Assembly (NCBI GenBank): GCA_013823655.1
Contig: PNMN01000006.1
Span: 1-33,122, forward strand
DNA length: 33,122 bases
Direction of reading: 5' to 3'
Source: Comamonadaceae bacterium
GTDB lineage: Bacteria > Pseudomonadota > Gammaproteobacteria > Burkholderiales > Burkholderiaceae_C
Part shown: one piece after another, positions 32,437 to 33,122 of the stretch
Position numbering within the stretch: position 1 is the stretch's first letter
Layout of the letters: each line of letters starts with the position of its first letter
Position numbers and translations under genes: made by a program
The notes under the pieces: model-generated
Seen by the model: the letters and a program-made list of their open reading frames with translations, nothing else
The model's database searches: none
What the model was told of the DNA's origin: nothing

Positions 32437-33122
32437 ATGCCACAAGCCCACACCCGCCCCAACAAGATTCTGGTCGTGGACGACGATGTCCGCATCCGCG
32501 ATCTGCTGCGCCGCTACCTGATGCAGGAAGGCTTTGAAGTGATGCTGGCCGAGGACGGCAAGGCACTGAACCGGGTGCTGCAACGCGACTCGGTGGACCT
32601 GATCGTGCTGGACCTGATGATGCCCGGCGAAGACGGCCTGTCGATCTGCCGCCGCCTGCGCGCCAACGGCGACCGCACACCCATCATCATGCTCACCGCC
32701 AAGAGCGAAGACGTGGACCGCATCGTGGGCCTGGAAGTGGGTGCCGACGATTACCTGGGCAAGCCCTTCAACCCGCGCGAGCTGCTGGCCCGGATTCATG
32801 CCGTGCTGCGCCGTCGCCCTCCCACCGAAGTGCCGGGGGCCCCGTCACAAGACGCCGAGATGGTGAACTTCGGACCGTTCGAGTTCGATCTCAGCCTGCG
32901 CACGCTGCGCAAGGATGGGGTGGACCTGCCACTGACCACGGGCGAATTTGCCATGCTCAAAGCCCTGGTGCGCCACCCGCGCCAGCCGCTGTCGCGCGAA
33001 AAGCTGGCGCAGCTGGCCCGCGGCCGCGAGTTCGAACCGTTTGACCGCAGCCTGGACGTGCAGGTCTCGCGCCTGCGCAAGCTGATCGAAGAAGACGCCG
33101 CTTCGCCGCGCTACCTGCAGAC
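32437..33122 (+). CDS. ompR: OmpR-family response regulator, 3' end cut by window
   Basis: This is a two-component DNA-binding regulator; the track omits it for want of a stop codon in the window. The frame from the ATG at 32437 reads MPQAHTRPNKILVVDDDVRI, with the acidic pocket, the phospho-acceptor Asp in LIVLDLMMPGEDGLS and the Thr and Lys of MLTAKS and LGKPFNPREL. A winged-helix output domain follows (LTTGEFAMLKALVRHPRQPL, FDRSLDVQVSRLRKLIEEDA, YLQT at the edge). About 228 of the usual 235-245 residues are present. GGAGAG lies eight bases before the start. REFEPFDRSLDVQVSRLRK closely fits true OmpR and not PhoB or KdpE. The EnvZ-like sensor is expected just beyond the window. Confidence 0.92.
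   Translation, partial: MPQAHTRPNKILVVDDDVRIRDLLRRYLMQEGFEVMLAEDGKALNRVLQRDSVDLIVLDLMMPGEDGLSICRRLRANGDRTPIIMLTAKSEDVDRIVGLEVGADDYLGKPFNPRELLARIHAVLRRRPPTEVPGAPSQDAEMVNFGPFEFDLSLRTLRKDGVDLPLTTGEFAMLKALVRHPRQPLSREKLAQLARGREFEPFDRSLDVQVSRLRKLIEEDAASPRYLQ

Overview
The window is a stretch of high-GC chromosome from a beta-proteobacterium. The order rpsB-tsf-pyrH-frr-uppS-cdsA-dxr-rseP-bamA-skp-lpxD-fabZ-lpxA-lpxB-rnhB, a PhaR regulator, a 3-hydroxybutyrate dehydrogenase, a single-function RelA and the protein styles together suggest Burkholderiales, most likely family Comamonadaceae (Hydrogenophaga/Acidovorax-like). That placement is an inference from gene order and protein sequence; no search was run. 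I see no insertion sequence, phage gene, CRISPR array or defence island, and no gap above 300 bases without a gene.

Region 1 (1-2600, minus strand): carA, a small unrecognised gene and the 5' part of carB (cut by the window edge), behind a leader of about 170 nt with a consensus -10. Together CarA and CarB make carbamoyl phosphate for pyrimidine and arginine synthesis.

Region 2 (2600-18021, minus strand): a very long set of closely packed genes for translation and envelope assembly. In transcription order these are rpsB and tsf (ribosomal protein S2, EF-Ts), pyrH, frr, uppS, cdsA, dxr, rseP, bamA, skp, lpxD, fabZ, lpxA, lpxB, rnhB and a SpoU-type RNA methyltransferase. Terminator-like hairpins lie after rpsB and after tsf. 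From pyrH to lpxB the genes link isoprenoid carrier synthesis (Dxr, UppS), phospholipid synthesis (CdsA), outer-membrane protein assembly (BamA, Skp), envelope-stress proteolysis (RseP) and lipid A synthesis (LpxD, FabZ, LpxA, LpxB). Many genes overlap by 1-29 nt. Two related 60-bp dyad repeats and one 13-bp tandem repeat interrupt the packing.

Region 3 (18317-21520, plus strand): a DadA-like FAD oxidoreductase, a very short LysM protein that looks like an internally deleted YgaU, and a bifunctional NAD(P)HX epimerase/dehydratase.

Region 4 (21522-26957): yggT and rnr (minus), tRNA-Leu(CAG) with its own promoter and terminator (plus), rimO and phaR (minus), and tRNA-Val(GAC) (minus).

Region 5 (27023-33122): relA behind an alpha/beta hydrolase gene (minus), a divergent 3-hydroxybutyrate dehydrogenase (plus), a shared bidirectional terminator, a SIMPL-domain exported protein behind a small exported protein of unknown function (minus), and a divergent OmpR-type response regulator cut by the right edge (plus).

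The region is largely ordinary core genome and I found no convincing undescribed system. The observations most worth checking are: the unknown ORF between carA and carB; near-identical start regions of bamA and skp that carry an anti-Shine-Dalgarno-like CCTCCTT instead of a Shine-Dalgarno; a G9 tract near the start of the hydrolase; the deleted YgaU-like gene; the 60-bp repeats that supply ribosome binding sites; the 13-bp tandem repeat upstream of rseP; and an LpxA residue that predicts a C10 acyl chain in lipid A.
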